DNA from: Alienimonas californiensis
GTDB lineage: Bacteria > Planctomycetota > Planctomycetia > Planctomycetales > Planctomycetaceae
Length of the DNA stretch: 64,000 bases
NCBI RefSeq assembly: GCF_007743815.1
Contig: NZ_CP036265.1
Span: forward strand, 3,552,823-3,616,822
Direction: 5' to 3'
The notes under the pieces were generated by a model, which saw only the letters and a list, made by a program, of their open reading frames with translations, did not search any database and was not told the origin of the DNA. The translations under genes were made by a program, and so were the position numbers. Shown here piece by piece: positions 19,024-27,925 of the stretch; within the stretch, counting starts at the first letter, position 1; the number at the start of each line of letters is the position of its first letter.

Positions 19024-21045
19024 ATGTCCAATAACCTCCCGGCGCTCGCCGGCCCCGCGGCCCCGACCGCCCAGTTCGTCTGCCACCCTGCCCCCGACGG
19101 GCCGACGGTGAACGCCTTCTTGTTCGACCCGGACGGGCGGGACGTGCTGCTGACTGACGAGATCAACGCGATCTCGGCCGACGCCCGAGCCGACCTGCTG
19201 GACCGATTCGCCGAGGCCGCCCTGGCCGAGGGCCACCCGTTCGACCGGGACGCGGCCGAGCGGGACTTGATCACGCAGGGCGGAGAGGCCGCCCGGCGGG
19301 CCGCCAGTCAGCCCGCCGCCCGGATGGCCGACCCCGCCGCCCTCCTCAGCCGCGTCGGCCTGACGGTCGTCGGCGAGCGGGCGGACGGGGCCGCGGTCAC
19401 CCACAGCGAGTCGACCGGCCGCACCCGCACCACCCCGCGGGTCGCGAAGCTGGAGTTCGAGGACGCCCTCCAGCTCGTCGGCAGCGACCACGCCGGCCGG
19501 CTCGTCCGCAAGCGGACGAACGACACCCCGCCCGGGGCGATCTCGCTGCCGGAGCTCAAGGGCGCCCTCGCGCTCGCCGCCTCGGCCGCCCCGGAGATCG
19601 ATTCCGGAGGTCGCGGGCGGGGCGTCTGGCCGGGCGAGGGCGGCGACCTGCTGATCAACGACGGCCGGACCGTGTACACCTACGACGGCCTCCAGACCGC
19701 GGACTTCGCCGACCACGCCGTCGGCGGCCACGCCGTGCTGCGGGGCGGCGCCGAGTGGGCCGGGTCGGACGTGCGGGCGGCGGTCGACGGCATGACCCCG
19801 GACCGGGCAGCCGCGGCGTATAGCCGCCTGCTAGAGATCACCGGACAGTGGCGCTGGGAGCGGCCCGCCGACGCGGCCGTAGCCGCCGCCGCCGTCGTCG
19901 CCACCCCCGTGCAGGCTGTCCTCCGGCACCGCCCGCGGATGGCCGTCCTCGGCCCCACCAACTCGGGCAAGAGCACGCTGGTAACGGAGGCGCTCACGCC
20001 GCTGCTGAGCGGCCCGCACCGGTTCGCCGAAATCTTCGACGACGCCACCGCCGCGGGCGTCCGCCAATCGGTCGGGTGCGACGCCCCGCCGGTCGTGCTG
20101 GACGAGTTCGAGAACTCCTCCCGCCGCGAAGGTATCTTGGCGATGTTCCGGGTGGCCAGCCGGGGCGGCCGGATGGTCCGCGGCACGCCCGGACAGGTCG
20201 CCCACGAGACCGAACTGCGGCTGATGCCCTGGGTGCTGGCGATCGAGCCCGGCGACCTGCCGGCCCAAGACCGCAACCGGCAGATCGAACTGGAGCTCGC
20301 CGCCCCCCCGGCCGACTCGCCGGACCCTGAGCTCCCGTCCGTCGAGGAACTGCACGAGTTGCGGGTCGAGTTGGTCGCCGCCGCCGTCTGGGCGGTGCGG
20401 GCGGCCGAGGACCTCGCACTGGCGATCCGACGGCTGGCCCCCGCAGACGCCGACCGACGGCTGGTCGAGTCGCTGGCCGTCCCCGCCGCCTTCGACGCCG
20501 TCCTGCGGCACGGACGCGACGTCGCCCCCGACGTGGCCGGGAAGGTGCTTCGGAGCTTCCTGGAGGGCCGCACCGTCGACGACACCGCCAGCACCGAGCA
20601 AGACCTCCTCGACGCGATCTTCTCGGCCCCGATCACCGTACCGGGGATGAACAAGAAGGTGGTCAGCGTCGGCGAACTGGTCGCGGAGCAGTTTACCGGC
20701 CACACCACTTGGCTCGGGATGGGTGCCGAGCAGCTCGGGCTCAACGGCCTCCGGGTGTTCCATCACCCCCGGGCGGCCAGTGGTGACCGGCCGGCGTGCG
20801 ACCGCGGCCTGTTCGTCACGCCGCTGGTCGCGACCACGCTGCTGGAAGGAACGAGTTGGCAGGGGGTGGACGTCAAAACGATCCTGAAACGTCTGCCGGG
20901 CGCCTGCGAGGACAATCAAGCCGTCAACGGCCGGCCGACCCGCGGGGTCTTCCTCCCGCTCGGCGCCCTGGGGCTCTGCGGCACGCTCCCGGCCGCGGAC
21001 CCCGCGGCGACCTCGGACAAAGACACGCTCGCGATTACGGGCTAG
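19024..21045 (+). CDS. SF3-like replicative helicase/ATPase of the element
   Basis: 673 residues from ATG at 19024. The N-terminal 280 residues resemble the accessory region of phage primase-helicases. The ATPase core has Walker A GPTNSGKST (about 310-318), Walker B PVVLDEFEN (about 356-362), a conserved segment with GTPGQ that may carry a sensor, and an Arg-rich end typical of SF3/D5-like helicases. The C-terminus (VDVKTILKRLPG) resembles a winged-helix DNA-binding part. With the Prim-Pol primase just upstream (135-bp spacing) this forms a two-protein replication module, and the iteron-like cassette begins 76 bases after its stop. Confidence 0.8.
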   Translation: MSNNLPALAGPAAPTAQFVCHPAPDGPTVNAFLFDPDGRDVLLTDEINAISADARADLLDRFAEAALAEGHPFDRDAAERDLITQGGEAARRAASQPAARMADPAALLSRVGLTVVGERADGAAVTHSESTGRTRTTPRVAKLEFEDALQLVGSDHAGRLVRKRTNDTPPGAISLPELKGALALAASAAPEIDSGGRGRGVWPGEGGDLLINDGRTVYTYDGLQTADFADHAVGGHAVLRGGAEWAGSDVRAAVDGMTPDRAAAAYSRLLEITGQWRWERPADAAVAAAAVVATPVQAVLRHRPRMAVLGPTNSGKSTLVTEALTPLLSGPHRFAEIFDDATAAGVRQSVGCDAPPVVLDEFENSSRREGILAMFRVASRGGRMVRGTPGQVAHETELRLMPWVLAIEPGDLPAQDRNRQIELELAAPPADSPDPELPSVEELHELRVELVAAAVWAVRAAEDLALAIRRLAPADADRRLVESLAVPAAFDAVLRHGRDVAPDVAGKVLRSFLEGRTVDDTASTEQDLLDAIFSAPITVPGMNKKVVSVGELVAEQFTGHTTWLGMGAEQLGLNGLRVFHHPRAASGDRPACDRGLFVTPLVATTLLEGTSWQGVDVKTILKRLPGACEDNQAVNGRPTRGVFLPLGALGLCGTLPAADPAATSDKDTLAITG

Positions 21046-21120
21046 ATCGCACGAAATCGGGCGTCTGACCGACGCCTCGTCGCGTCCGCGGGCGGGGTCA
21101 CCCCCGCCCGCGGTCGTTTC

Positions 21121-21297
21121 TTTCACGTTTTCACGCCAAACCCCCGCCGGCGTGAAGCATTTGTGAAGCGTTTTCTCCATGCAGGGTAGGAGGAACCTGC
21201 CTCCTTCACAGTTTCACACCATTTCTGAATAAAGAAGAGTAGAAGAGGGGAGCTTACTTACGTCCTTCTTCAACCGTGTGAGCGTGAAATTGTGAAA
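21121..21297. repeat. Iteron-like cassette A (TTCAC/GTGAA words), candidate origin
   Basis: Four pairs of a five-base word: TTCAC at 21122 and 21130; GTGAA at 21152 and 21163; TTCAC at 21205 and 21213; GTGAA at 21284 and 21292. Within-pair spacings are 8, 11, 8 and 8. The last two pairs face each other across about 65 bases rich in A and G (TTTCTGAATAAAGAAGAG...). The cassette lies between the 3' ends of the helicase gene (plus) and a small minus-strand gene. Exactly the same geometry recurs at 56538-56711 and, with different words, at 56180-56355. A replication origin or initiator/partition-protein binding site is the best reading. Confidence 0.6.
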
Positions 21298-21433
21298 GGC
21301 TCCTCCGATCCGCCGTGGTAGGCCGGAGCGACGGGCCGGCAAGGCGTTTCCGTCAGGCTTGGCACAGACGTTCGCGTAGGGCGCACGGAACTGACCGCCG
21401 CGAGCGATGTCATTCCCGCCCTATCGGCGTGGT

Positions 21434-21922
21434 TTAGATGCCTACGGAGGTGACGCGGGCTCGCCGCCGCCGCACGGCCTTGGGCTTCGGTTTCTCAGCG
21501 TCGCCGGCTCCCTTCTTCACCTCTGCCGCCATGGCGCCGGGCGTGCTCTTCACGAGCCCCCTCGGCAGGACGGCGAACAGTTCGCGGCGGACGGCGTCCA
21601 CGTCGCTGAGCTGGATGACCGGCGGCTCTCCATCAACGCTGGCCCGTTCCCTGGCCAACCCCGCCGCGGCCTCGTTGACGATCCGCTGCAGGGCGTTCAC
21701 GCAGTTCGTCAGGGCCTTCGCCGCCTCCGGCGTGACCCGCGCTCCCTCCGGGCCGAAGGTCCTGTACGAGTTCGGCAGGCCCAGCTTCCGGCGCCGGCTG
21801 TCCGCCGCTCCCGGCGTACGCCCCGACGCCTCGGCGAACTCCGCATCGGTCATCGTGAGGAGCATGGCTTCCTCGTCCTCGGCCCAGGGCTGGCCGGCCT
21901 TCGAGGCGGCGTTCATCGTCAT
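21434..21922 (-). CDS. Hypothetical protein with helical, basic C-terminus
   Basis: 162 residues from ATG at 21922; the longer frame upstream overlaps the structured repeat at 22074-22166 and is not protein-like. The N-terminal part (WAEDEEAMLLTMTDAEFAEA...RRRKLGLP) looks like a SANT/HTH-type helical domain. The middle helix (ALTNCVNALQRIVNEAAAGLA) could dimerise, and the end is very basic (PKPKAVRRRRARV). DNA binding is therefore plausible. It ends near cassette A and converges on the helicase gene. A different 162-residue protein occupies the equivalent place beside cassette B (56889-57377). Confidence 0.6.
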   Translation of the reverse strand: MTMNAASKAGQPWAEDEEAMLLTMTDAEFAEASGRTPGAADSRRRKLGLPNSYRTFGPEGARVTPEAAKALTNCVNALQRIVNEAAAGLARERASVDGEPPVIQLSDVDAVRRELFAVLPRGLVKSTPGAMAAEVKKGAGDAEKPKPKAVRRRRARVTSVGI

Positions 21923-22073
21923 GCTTCTGCTCTGCCGGGGGGGGGTGGTGGAACGGGAACACCCCATTGTCGCCCGGAAGAGCGCCTGCGCAACCGGGCG
22001 GGGCTGTCGGCGGGGCCCGCGAGGTCTTGGCTGTGGTCCGGTACCGGCGCCCCGACCCCGCACCTGCCACGGG

Positions 22074-22166
22074 GAGCGACCGGCAGAATCTCGCCGACCT
22101 CGAGGAAGCCAGCTTCCGCCTTTCCATAAACACCGCGGGTCGGCCTTCGGCCGTCCCGCTCGTGTG
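22074..22166 (+). repeat. Two-hairpin structured repeat, copy 1
   Basis: Block starting GAGCGACCGGCAGAATCTCG and containing hairpin 1 GGAAGC-CA-GCTTCC, the linker CGCCTTTCCATAAACAC, and hairpin 2 (GCGGGTCGGCC-TTC-GGCCGTCCCGC, imperfect). A second copy with the same order and compensating changes lies at 56376-56460. Both copies are on the plus strand and both belong to mobile-type modules. Function unknown: structured RNA, recombination site or transcription-termination element are possible. The stretch 21923-22882 otherwise contains no gene I can support. Confidence 0.5.
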
Positions 22167-22811
22167 TCTCTCGCTCTTCTGACCAACTGACCTCGGCGCC
22201 GTGCGCCCCGGTGACCAAGTCGGCCCGCAGCATCGGTGCCCGGTGTGTCGGTGCGGTTGCGGCGGCGGGCGAAGGCAGACAGGCCGTTCGTGCGTCACTC
22301 CGATCGCGGCCGTGCCGCTGTTCGCCGTCACGCTGACGGTCTCCTGCGGGTCCGCCGGGATGCCCCCGAGGGCTCTCTCGATCTCCCGACGCTCGCTCTC
22401 TCCCGCCGCTTCCGCTGCCTCATCGCGGCGGTCTGGCAAGCTGAGCGTGGGGACGGCGGGCGTGAACGGCGGCCGACAGGCGATCTCCTCGGTTTGTTCG
22501 GCGCTGACGGCCCGCTGCCGTGCGGACGAGCGGCGGGTCGATCTCCCCGACGGGCTGCCGCCCCCGTATGGAGACCGCGTCAGTCCTCGTGACTTCCTGT
22601 GCCGCGAGCATCTGGGCTGTCAGGAGTTTCGCCCCTGCTGCTGCAGTGTGCCGGCGATCCTGTCCCGCGTCGGCCGGCAGGGACTTCGCGGGAAGGATGG
22701 ACCGATCCAACACTCGGCTCGCCAGACGATTTCTAACGCGAACTACGTTACCGACCGTAAGGCCGGTTGGTACCGCACTCTCCGGCTAAATCACTCCACC
22801 TCTAAGCATTC

Positions 22812-22825
22812 TGTTTCGCGAAACA
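22812..22825. promoter_or_regulatory. 14-bp perfect palindrome upstream of second regulator
   Basis: TGTTTCGCGAAACA, self-complementary, 34 bases before the GTG at 22859 and 58 before the ATG at 22883 of the regulator gene. The same 14 bases recur inside a 16-bp palindrome at 59587-59602, and a one-mismatch form (TGTTGCGCGAAACA) occurs at 57392-57405, both in the second mobile module. It is a good candidate binding site of the regulator encoded just downstream. Confidence 0.5.
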
Positions 22826-22882
22826 TAACGTGAATCCCGATGGCAGTGCGACGGCGGGGTGAGGCGCCGTAGGTTGCCTCAC

Positions 22883-23683
22883 ATGCCCTCCGCCCGCCCC
22901 GCAGACGATCCTTCGCCAAACGCTCGGCCGCATGGTTCGGGCAAGCCGATGCGGAAGTCCCGTTCGCCCCGCCGGTCCGCTCCGAAGGGACCGCACGCGG
23001 AACTGGCGGAGCGGGTCGGGGCGACGCTGCTCACGCTGCACGGCAGCCAGTCGGCGGCGGCCCGGACATGGGGCGTGCCGCAGCCGCGGATCAGCGACGC
23101 CCTGGACGGCCGGACGCCGCCCGCGGTGTGGTTGCTGGAGCGACTGGCGGCGGAGGGGGCGGACGTCACCACCCTCCTGACCGGTCGGCCGGCGCCGGTC
23201 GCGGCGGTTCCGCTCCTCGACGGGTTCCTCGCCGGCCGTTCGGCGGGGGCGACCGTGCTCGGCGTACATCACGTCCCGGCGGAGTTTGTCGCCGTGGGCA
23301 CCTACGCAGTTCGGCTCGACCGGACGTTGGCCGAAGCTACCTTGGGGGGGACCGCGGCGAACCGGCCGCGTGAGGGCGACACGGTGGTGGTGGTGACCGA
23401 CGTCGAGACCGTTGCGGGCTTGATACCTCGTGCGTGGGGATTCGGCGCACGCCGGTCGCGGAAGCGGATCCCACTCCCGCCGTCGGTGGTGCTATTGGAC
23501 GGCGTGCCGACCCTGTCGCTGGCGCACCGGGTCCGCTTGGCCGGCCGGCCGGACGGGGCGTCGTTGAGACTCCCGGTGACGACGGACCCGCCGGCTATTG
23601 CCGCCGGTCTTCCGGAGTCCGCGGCGGGGGCATTGGACGCGGTCGGGTTCGTCGTGCTTCGCACCGGCCCGCTCTCGCCATGA
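22883..23683 (+). CDS. Second repressor-like HTH regulator, paralog of 12571-13668
   Basis: 266 residues from ATG at 22883 (GTG at 22859 and ATG at 22949 are alternatives). After a basic leader comes a helix-turn-helix (SAAARTWGVPQPRISDALDG) and the segment LLERLAAEGADVTTLLTGR. A beta-rich domain follows, starting VPLLDGFLAGR and including FVAVGTYAVRLD and GDTVVVVTDVE. The same parts in the same order occur in the regulator at 12571-13668. The C-terminal part resembles the S24/LexA-type dimerisation fold in layout, but no clear self-cleavage dyad is evident. A perfect palindrome lies just upstream. Confidence 0.65.
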   Translation: MPSARPADDPSPNARPHGSGKPMRKSRSPRRSAPKGPHAELAERVGATLLTLHGSQSAAARTWGVPQPRISDALDGRTPPAVWLLERLAAEGADVTTLLTGRPAPVAAVPLLDGFLAGRSAGATVLGVHHVPAEFVAVGTYAVRLDRTLAEATLGGTAANRPREGDTVVVVTDVETVAGLIPRAWGFGARRSRKRIPLPPSVVLLDGVPTLSLAHRVRLAGRPDGASLRLPVTTDPPAIAAGLPESAAGALDAVGFVVLRTGPLSP

Positions 23684-24518
23684 AGGATGTTTCAATCCAC
23701 GCCGGCTCGCTTCCACCGGGCTTTATTAATGGCCGCCGGAAGTCCGTCCCTCGATCCCTGTCTACATGCATGACCTTGATACACGCGAGCGGTTCCGCCG
23801 CCTCGTCGCGGCAATCCGGTGGACGATAGATCGGGTTTTCGAGGTAAACGCGGACCAAGCTGCTGGGCGCCCCGGCGGACGTCCACAGGCCTGTTGTCGT
23901 AGGGAAGCGTCGTCTCCTGCCCATCGTCGACGACCGGACCGGTCGAACACTAACCCCTGGAGCAAAACGGGAATTGAAGCGGCCGTCGTTCGTAGATCCG
24001 GTTTGCTCGAGCGGCTTCGTCATACGGCCTACGGTCGCGCCTGCCGTAGGCCTGCCGATCGGTCAGGTGCACATGGCTGTCAGTGACTTCATCCGAGGCG
24101 ACAATGAGTACAACAGCCTCGAGGCTGCGATCTCCTCGCGGTTTCCGCTGGCGGAACCGTGGGGCTCGATCGAGGCCTCGGGGACGGCATCCAGCCTCGA
24201 AATTCGGACGAGTGTTGCCTGACGTGGATCGCCCTGACCAGGATCGCAGACGAAGGGGTCGGCCGCGGGCTCCTGGCCGCCGACGTGGCTGCCTTGGGGC
24301 TGCTGGTTGCCGTGACGTCCTGAAGGCCGCCTGCGGCAAGAGCGAAGCGGAGGACGGGGGGGACCGCCGCGAGCGGGAGATTGTTGCCGCAGCGGCGGAG
24401 GTCGCCCGGCTGCAAATATTATCTTAGCAGTCTTGGCTGCGTTTTCCCGCTCCCAGATCGGCAGGCCCCGCAGGGTCGACTCCGCACGAAGCCGGCCCCG
24501 CGGCGCTCGCCGCTCCTC
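23684..24518. other. Intergenic stretch without supported gene
   Basis: About 835 bases between the second regulator and the membrane/winged-helix gene. Several short frames exist on both strands (for example 23595-24023 minus and 23974-24222 plus), but none shows a family motif, a signal sequence or a convincing start. It may contain the decayed right part of the integrated element; I saw no copy of the tRNA-Gln 3' end here. Confidence 0.4.
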
Positions 24519-25079
24519 CTAGCCCGCCGCGTCTGCCCGTTCGCCTCCGCCACTTCTCGGAGCGGCCCCCTCTTCGCCGATCTCCCGGAACTTCCGCACC
24601 CAACGGTGTCCGAGCGGCGTCAGCCGCACGAACTCCGCGAGGTCGAAATCCCGATCGCCCCGGAGCTGGCCTACCTGCCGGTCCAGCCTGATCAACTCCA
24701 GCAGCCCGATCGAGCGGAGCCGCCGCAACTCCGCCCACAGCGGACCCCCGCCCCAGTAGCCGGCCGACCTACCGCGGTCGAGGTTCAACAGGTGCTCCCG
24801 CTCCGCCTGCGGCGGCAGCAGCGGAAGCATCATTTCGAGATCGTGGAGGACGTTCTCCTGCTTGATCTGCTCGGCCCTCACCCGCTCCAACAGCTCCAGC
24901 TTGAATCCGGAGACCTCGAGCCGCTTTAGCGGGAACAGGTCGGGCCGGACGAGCACGGCCGCGCCGCCGACTGCGAGGGCGATCAAGCCGAGGTGCACCG
25001 CGTCGATCCGGTGAGCCTCGTCGAACGGCCCGAAGAGCACGCCGGCGGTGTAGGCGAGGACCGCGACGAACCGCGTCAC
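24519..25079 (-). CDS. Membrane-anchored protein with winged-helix-like cytoplasmic part
   Basis: 186 residues from a GTG at 25079. Two hydrophobic segments at the N-terminus (AVLAYTAGVLFGPF and LGLIALAVGGAAVLV) are followed by a coiled-coil-like helix (ELLERVRAEQIKQENVLHDLEMML). A domain with LLNLDRG...PLWAELRRLRSIGLLEL...FVRLTPLGHRWVRKFREI then follows, which reads as a winged helix. A degenerate relative lies at 45056-45580. The start overlaps the stop of a small frameshifted frame upstream (25076-25241), suggesting translational coupling. Function unknown; membrane sensor or effector-regulator are guesses. Confidence 0.65.
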   Translation of the reverse strand: MTRFVAVLAYTAGVLFGPFDEAHRIDAVHLGLIALAVGGAAVLVRPDLFPLKRLEVSGFKLELLERVRAEQIKQENVLHDLEMMLPLLPPQAEREHLLNLDRGRSAGYWGGGPLWAELRRLRSIGLLELIRLDRQVGQLRGDRDFDLAEFVRLTPLGHRWVRKFREIGEEGAAPRSGGGERADAAG

Positions 25080-25241
25080 AATATGCCGACCCGCACAATC
25101 TTGTGCTTCGCCTTCGGGTCTTTAATGTCGACCGCGAGATGAGGGACGGGGTTTTTCGAGACGTCGTCGCACGTGCGATCGACGTCGAGGGCGACCGCGG
25201 CCCCCCCCCTTGCGTGACTTGGGGGATAGGATTTTCTTCAC
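25076..25241 (-). pseudogene. Small ORF with a G9 homopolymer frameshift
   Basis: Reading leftward from GTG at 25241 gives VKKILSPKSRKG. After a run of nine G residues (C9 on the plus strand, 25201-25209) the protein-like frame continues in another register as AVALDVDRTCDDVSKNP and VDIKDPKAKHKIVRVGIL, ending at a TGA that overlaps the GTG start of the next gene. One inserted or deleted G would restore a protein of about 54 residues. This may be a pseudogene, a phase-variable gene, or a sequencing error in the homopolymer. Confidence 0.4.
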
Positions 25242-26463
25242 GCTAGCAGCCGAAGGGGACCTGGACACGTGGGGCCCGAGACAATTCATTCCCGAAAATA
25301 CTTCTTGGGACGCGCCCCCCCGGAACCGTTACGTCCGATAGGCCGACCCCCGATTGGGGACAAGTCGAAGATGGACCAACTGGGAGGTGAACTGCATTCC
25401 CGCCTAGACGACCCAGCTTCATGCAAGCGATCGAGCAGAAAACCCTCCAAAATTGTCGGCCGAGCCGAGCCTGCTTTCAACGTCGCTGGCGTCAGCCTGG
25501 CGGGTTCTAAACGCTATCCTGCGAACGATGGGAGGGCGCTGACGGCTGAGGCGGTTGTGGATCTGGCGTCGACCGCAGCCGAAGCGGACGTCCCCTTCTC
25601 CGAGGCCCCGGCGACTGCCCGTTCCGCCGAAAGCGTGCGTCCGAGGCGTTGACGCTGGCGATCCCGACAGGCTGCCCCATCACCAGCGGAATCGGGCGGT
25701 CGGCAATGAATCCCTTGGTTCGCGCCGCTTCCTGGGGGGAGCGAGCAATCTGAATCCCCTGACGAGGTGACGCCGGCGAGCGGCGGTTGAACGCCCGCCG
25801 GCGCCGGCGGCATGGCAGGCGAATGATCCGTGTCGTTCTCCCCCTCCTAGTTCTGTCGTTCTACGGATCGAGCTGCTCGCCAGACCCCAACCCTTCGACG
25901 CCGGCTGAGTTGCTCGGCGATCCGGACGGATGCGGCCCTGACCTGCGCGTCGGTCACGTCGCTGGAATAGCCCTACTTCTTCGTTGGTCTCATGCTCTAT
26001 TGGCCATTCCCGCAGTGCATAAGTCGGCAACACGCTCTCGCGTTCGCTTTCCGCGCATGCCTCCGGCGGGAGTGAGCGACGCACTTGCCGCGCCGGGAGC
26101 GACTAGGTAGCTTGGCAGACTCGAGGCTGGGACGGTCATCCACAAAACCTTTTGAGATGTGTTCCCATGACCATCGATCGGTTATCAGTAGGAGCAGAGT
26201 TTTCGATCTAGAAGGCGGGCATGGATTCGGATCCGCCTTAAAAGAGGAAGAACGGCACCAACTTCTTGAGTATCTGAAGTCGCTCTGACATTCCAATCTT
26301 AGGACTCTAACCGCCGTCCCTCAGCGGTTGGACATCTGAAGACTTAGCGGAGGGGTCGCGTCCGTCGGCTCCGCATTACCGAGGCCGTCAGGCGGCCAAG
26401 GCTCCTGTTTAGCCTGCGCTGCCCGCTCGGCCGCCCTGGCGATTCCCTTCACGAGCCCCCTTC
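25242..26463. other. Intergenic stretch, no supported gene
   Basis: About 1.2 kb with only short frames lacking motifs. The reading frames on both strands look like random GC-rich translation, with a lower-GC patch near 26100-26350. Probably remnant DNA from earlier insertions and deletions. Confidence 0.4.
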
Positions 26464-27627
26464 ATGTTAACTTCCGGACCTACGATGATCGAAAACATCC
26501 CCGCTGACGAATCCGATCAGATCGACGCGATCGTCGATTCGACGTTGAGGCAGCTCGAGATCCGCTATCCGGGCGACGAACGTGCGCTACGTGCCGTCCA
26601 TGCGAAGGGGCACGCCTGCGTGAGAGCCACATTTAAGGTGGCGGACGAACTAGACGCGAGGTATCGAATCGGCGTGTTTGCAACGCCGGGGATCGGGTTC
26701 GACACGGACATCCGATTCTCGAACGCGGCGGTGTTGGTGACGCCTGACTCCCCCGACTCGGAACGCGGTCGCAGTCACGGCAGTCGCGGCGTAGCTTTGA
26801 AGTTGCACGACGTGATCGGCCCACGACTGCGGGAGGAGGGCGAGTCGGACACGCAGGACTTTCTGATGATCAATCAGCCGGTCTTCGCCTTCGCAAACGT
26901 CGAAGACTACGCTGCGCTCAGTGCGGCCCTCGAGAGAGACACCGAAACCCGAGCCTCGAACGGGGCCGGCTTCTTCAGCCGCATGCCGGACGGCACCTCC
27001 CCGCCGACGCCGTTACAGAAGCGGGCGGCGCGCACGTTCGACATCATCGGCCGGATCCGGTCGTTCACCGCCGAGACGCCTGAGAACAAGGAGGACGGAA
27101 AGCCGAAGGCGTTTCAGGCGCCGCCGGCTAGCCCGGTCGATAATACGTACTTCGGCGCTGCTCCTTTCCAGTTAGGCGAGAATCAGGTGATGCGGTTCCG
27201 GCTAAAGCCAGCCGCACGGTCGAACGACCTCCCGAACGTCGAAAGCGAAGACTACCTTCGCGAAGCGTTGGCAAGACGGCTGGCCGATACCGCCGCCGGC
27301 GACGTCATCTTCGAGTTTGGAGCTCAGGTTCGTTCGATGAATGAGTTGGCGCCCGACGTCGACATCGAGGACGCTTCGGAACAGTGGCCGGAAACAATTC
27401 CCTTCGTTCATCTGGCGACTGTGACCATCCCCTGCCAGCAGTTTAGCGCCGACGGGCAGCGCGAAGCGTGCGAGGCTCTCGTCTTCAATCCCTGGAACGG
27501 CCTTGAAGCGCATCGTCCCTTGGGCGGCATCAATCGTCTGAGAAAGCCAGTGTACGACGCGTCCGTATCCGCCCGCTGCCCGCATTATTCACGACGAAAT
27601 GTTTCGGAGTGTCCAGATCGGCAGTGA
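26464..27627 (+). CDS. Catalase-family (y4iL/SrpA-like) heme protein
   Basis: 387-residue protein of the small catalase-related family, which binds heme and may act as a peroxidase or oxylipin-type enzyme. Supporting motifs are AVHAKGHACVRATFKV near the start, RFSNAAVLVTPDSP, RGVALKLHDV (the catalase-like VALKL strand), QDFLMINQPVFAF, the middle segment DNTYFGAAPFQLG, and the C-terminal PLGGINRLRKPVYDAS, characteristic of this family. ATG at 26464 is used; ATG at 26485 (MIENIPADES) is an equally possible start. It stands alone. P450 and di-heme cytochrome genes 9-12 kb downstream belong to oxidative families that I have seen mentioned together with it. Confidence 0.8.
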   Translation: MLTSGPTMIENIPADESDQIDAIVDSTLRQLEIRYPGDERALRAVHAKGHACVRATFKVADELDARYRIGVFATPGIGFDTDIRFSNAAVLVTPDSPDSERGRSHGSRGVALKLHDVIGPRLREEGESDTQDFLMINQPVFAFANVEDYAALSAALERDTETRASNGAGFFSRMPDGTSPPTPLQKRAARTFDIIGRIRSFTAETPENKEDGKPKAFQAPPASPVDNTYFGAAPFQLGENQVMRFRLKPAARSNDLPNVESEDYLREALARRLADTAAGDVIFEFGAQVRSMNELAPDVDIEDASEQWPETIPFVHLATVTIPCQQFSADGQREACEALVFNPWNGLEAHRPLGGINRLRKPVYDASVSARCPHYSRRNVSECPDRQ

Positions 27628-27925
27628 CGGCGCACTAATCCTTCCCCGCCTTGAGTCGGTTATGAACTCTGTTGGATGATGCGCCTGAGTAGGAGACCCA
27701 GGAAGGCACCCCAGCGGCAGCCTGCGGGCGTCTCCGCCAGCCGTTCGCGATCCCGTGCCAGCCGACGTGATCAGCCCAGCCAACTTCAGCCTCCCCGAAC
27801 CCGCCACGGCACCTGATCATGTTGCGGGGTTATCAGACGACCTATCGGAGAGGCGCGAGCCGTGCAAGTCCGCGAGTTTTGACAGCACCCTCAGGACACA
27901 AAGAAGAAAGATCAGGAGATCTCTT

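Noticed and set aside
17923-19731. 602-codon minus-strand frame across the primase and helicase genes
   Set aside because: It spans two plus-strand genes with clear catalytic motifs and is repetitive Gly/Arg-rich antisense translation.
21949-22050. Fourth iteron-like cassette next to structured repeat copy 1 (GGAACGGGAAC near 21950, GGTCCGGTACC near 22035)
   Set aside because: Spacings are 5-6 rather than 8, the pairs are not inverted and TTTCTGAA is absent; not enough to call.
22201-22833. Plus-strand frame of 210 codons upstream of the second regulator
   Set aside because: No motif, cysteine- and serine-rich random look, and it runs into the palindrome-containing promoter region. The opposite-strand frame 21633-22439 overlaps the structured repeat and is also unconvincing.
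23595-24023. Minus-strand frame of 142 codons after the second regulator
   Set aside because: Protein-like in small patches but overlaps the end of the regulator and shows no family motif; left as intergenic.
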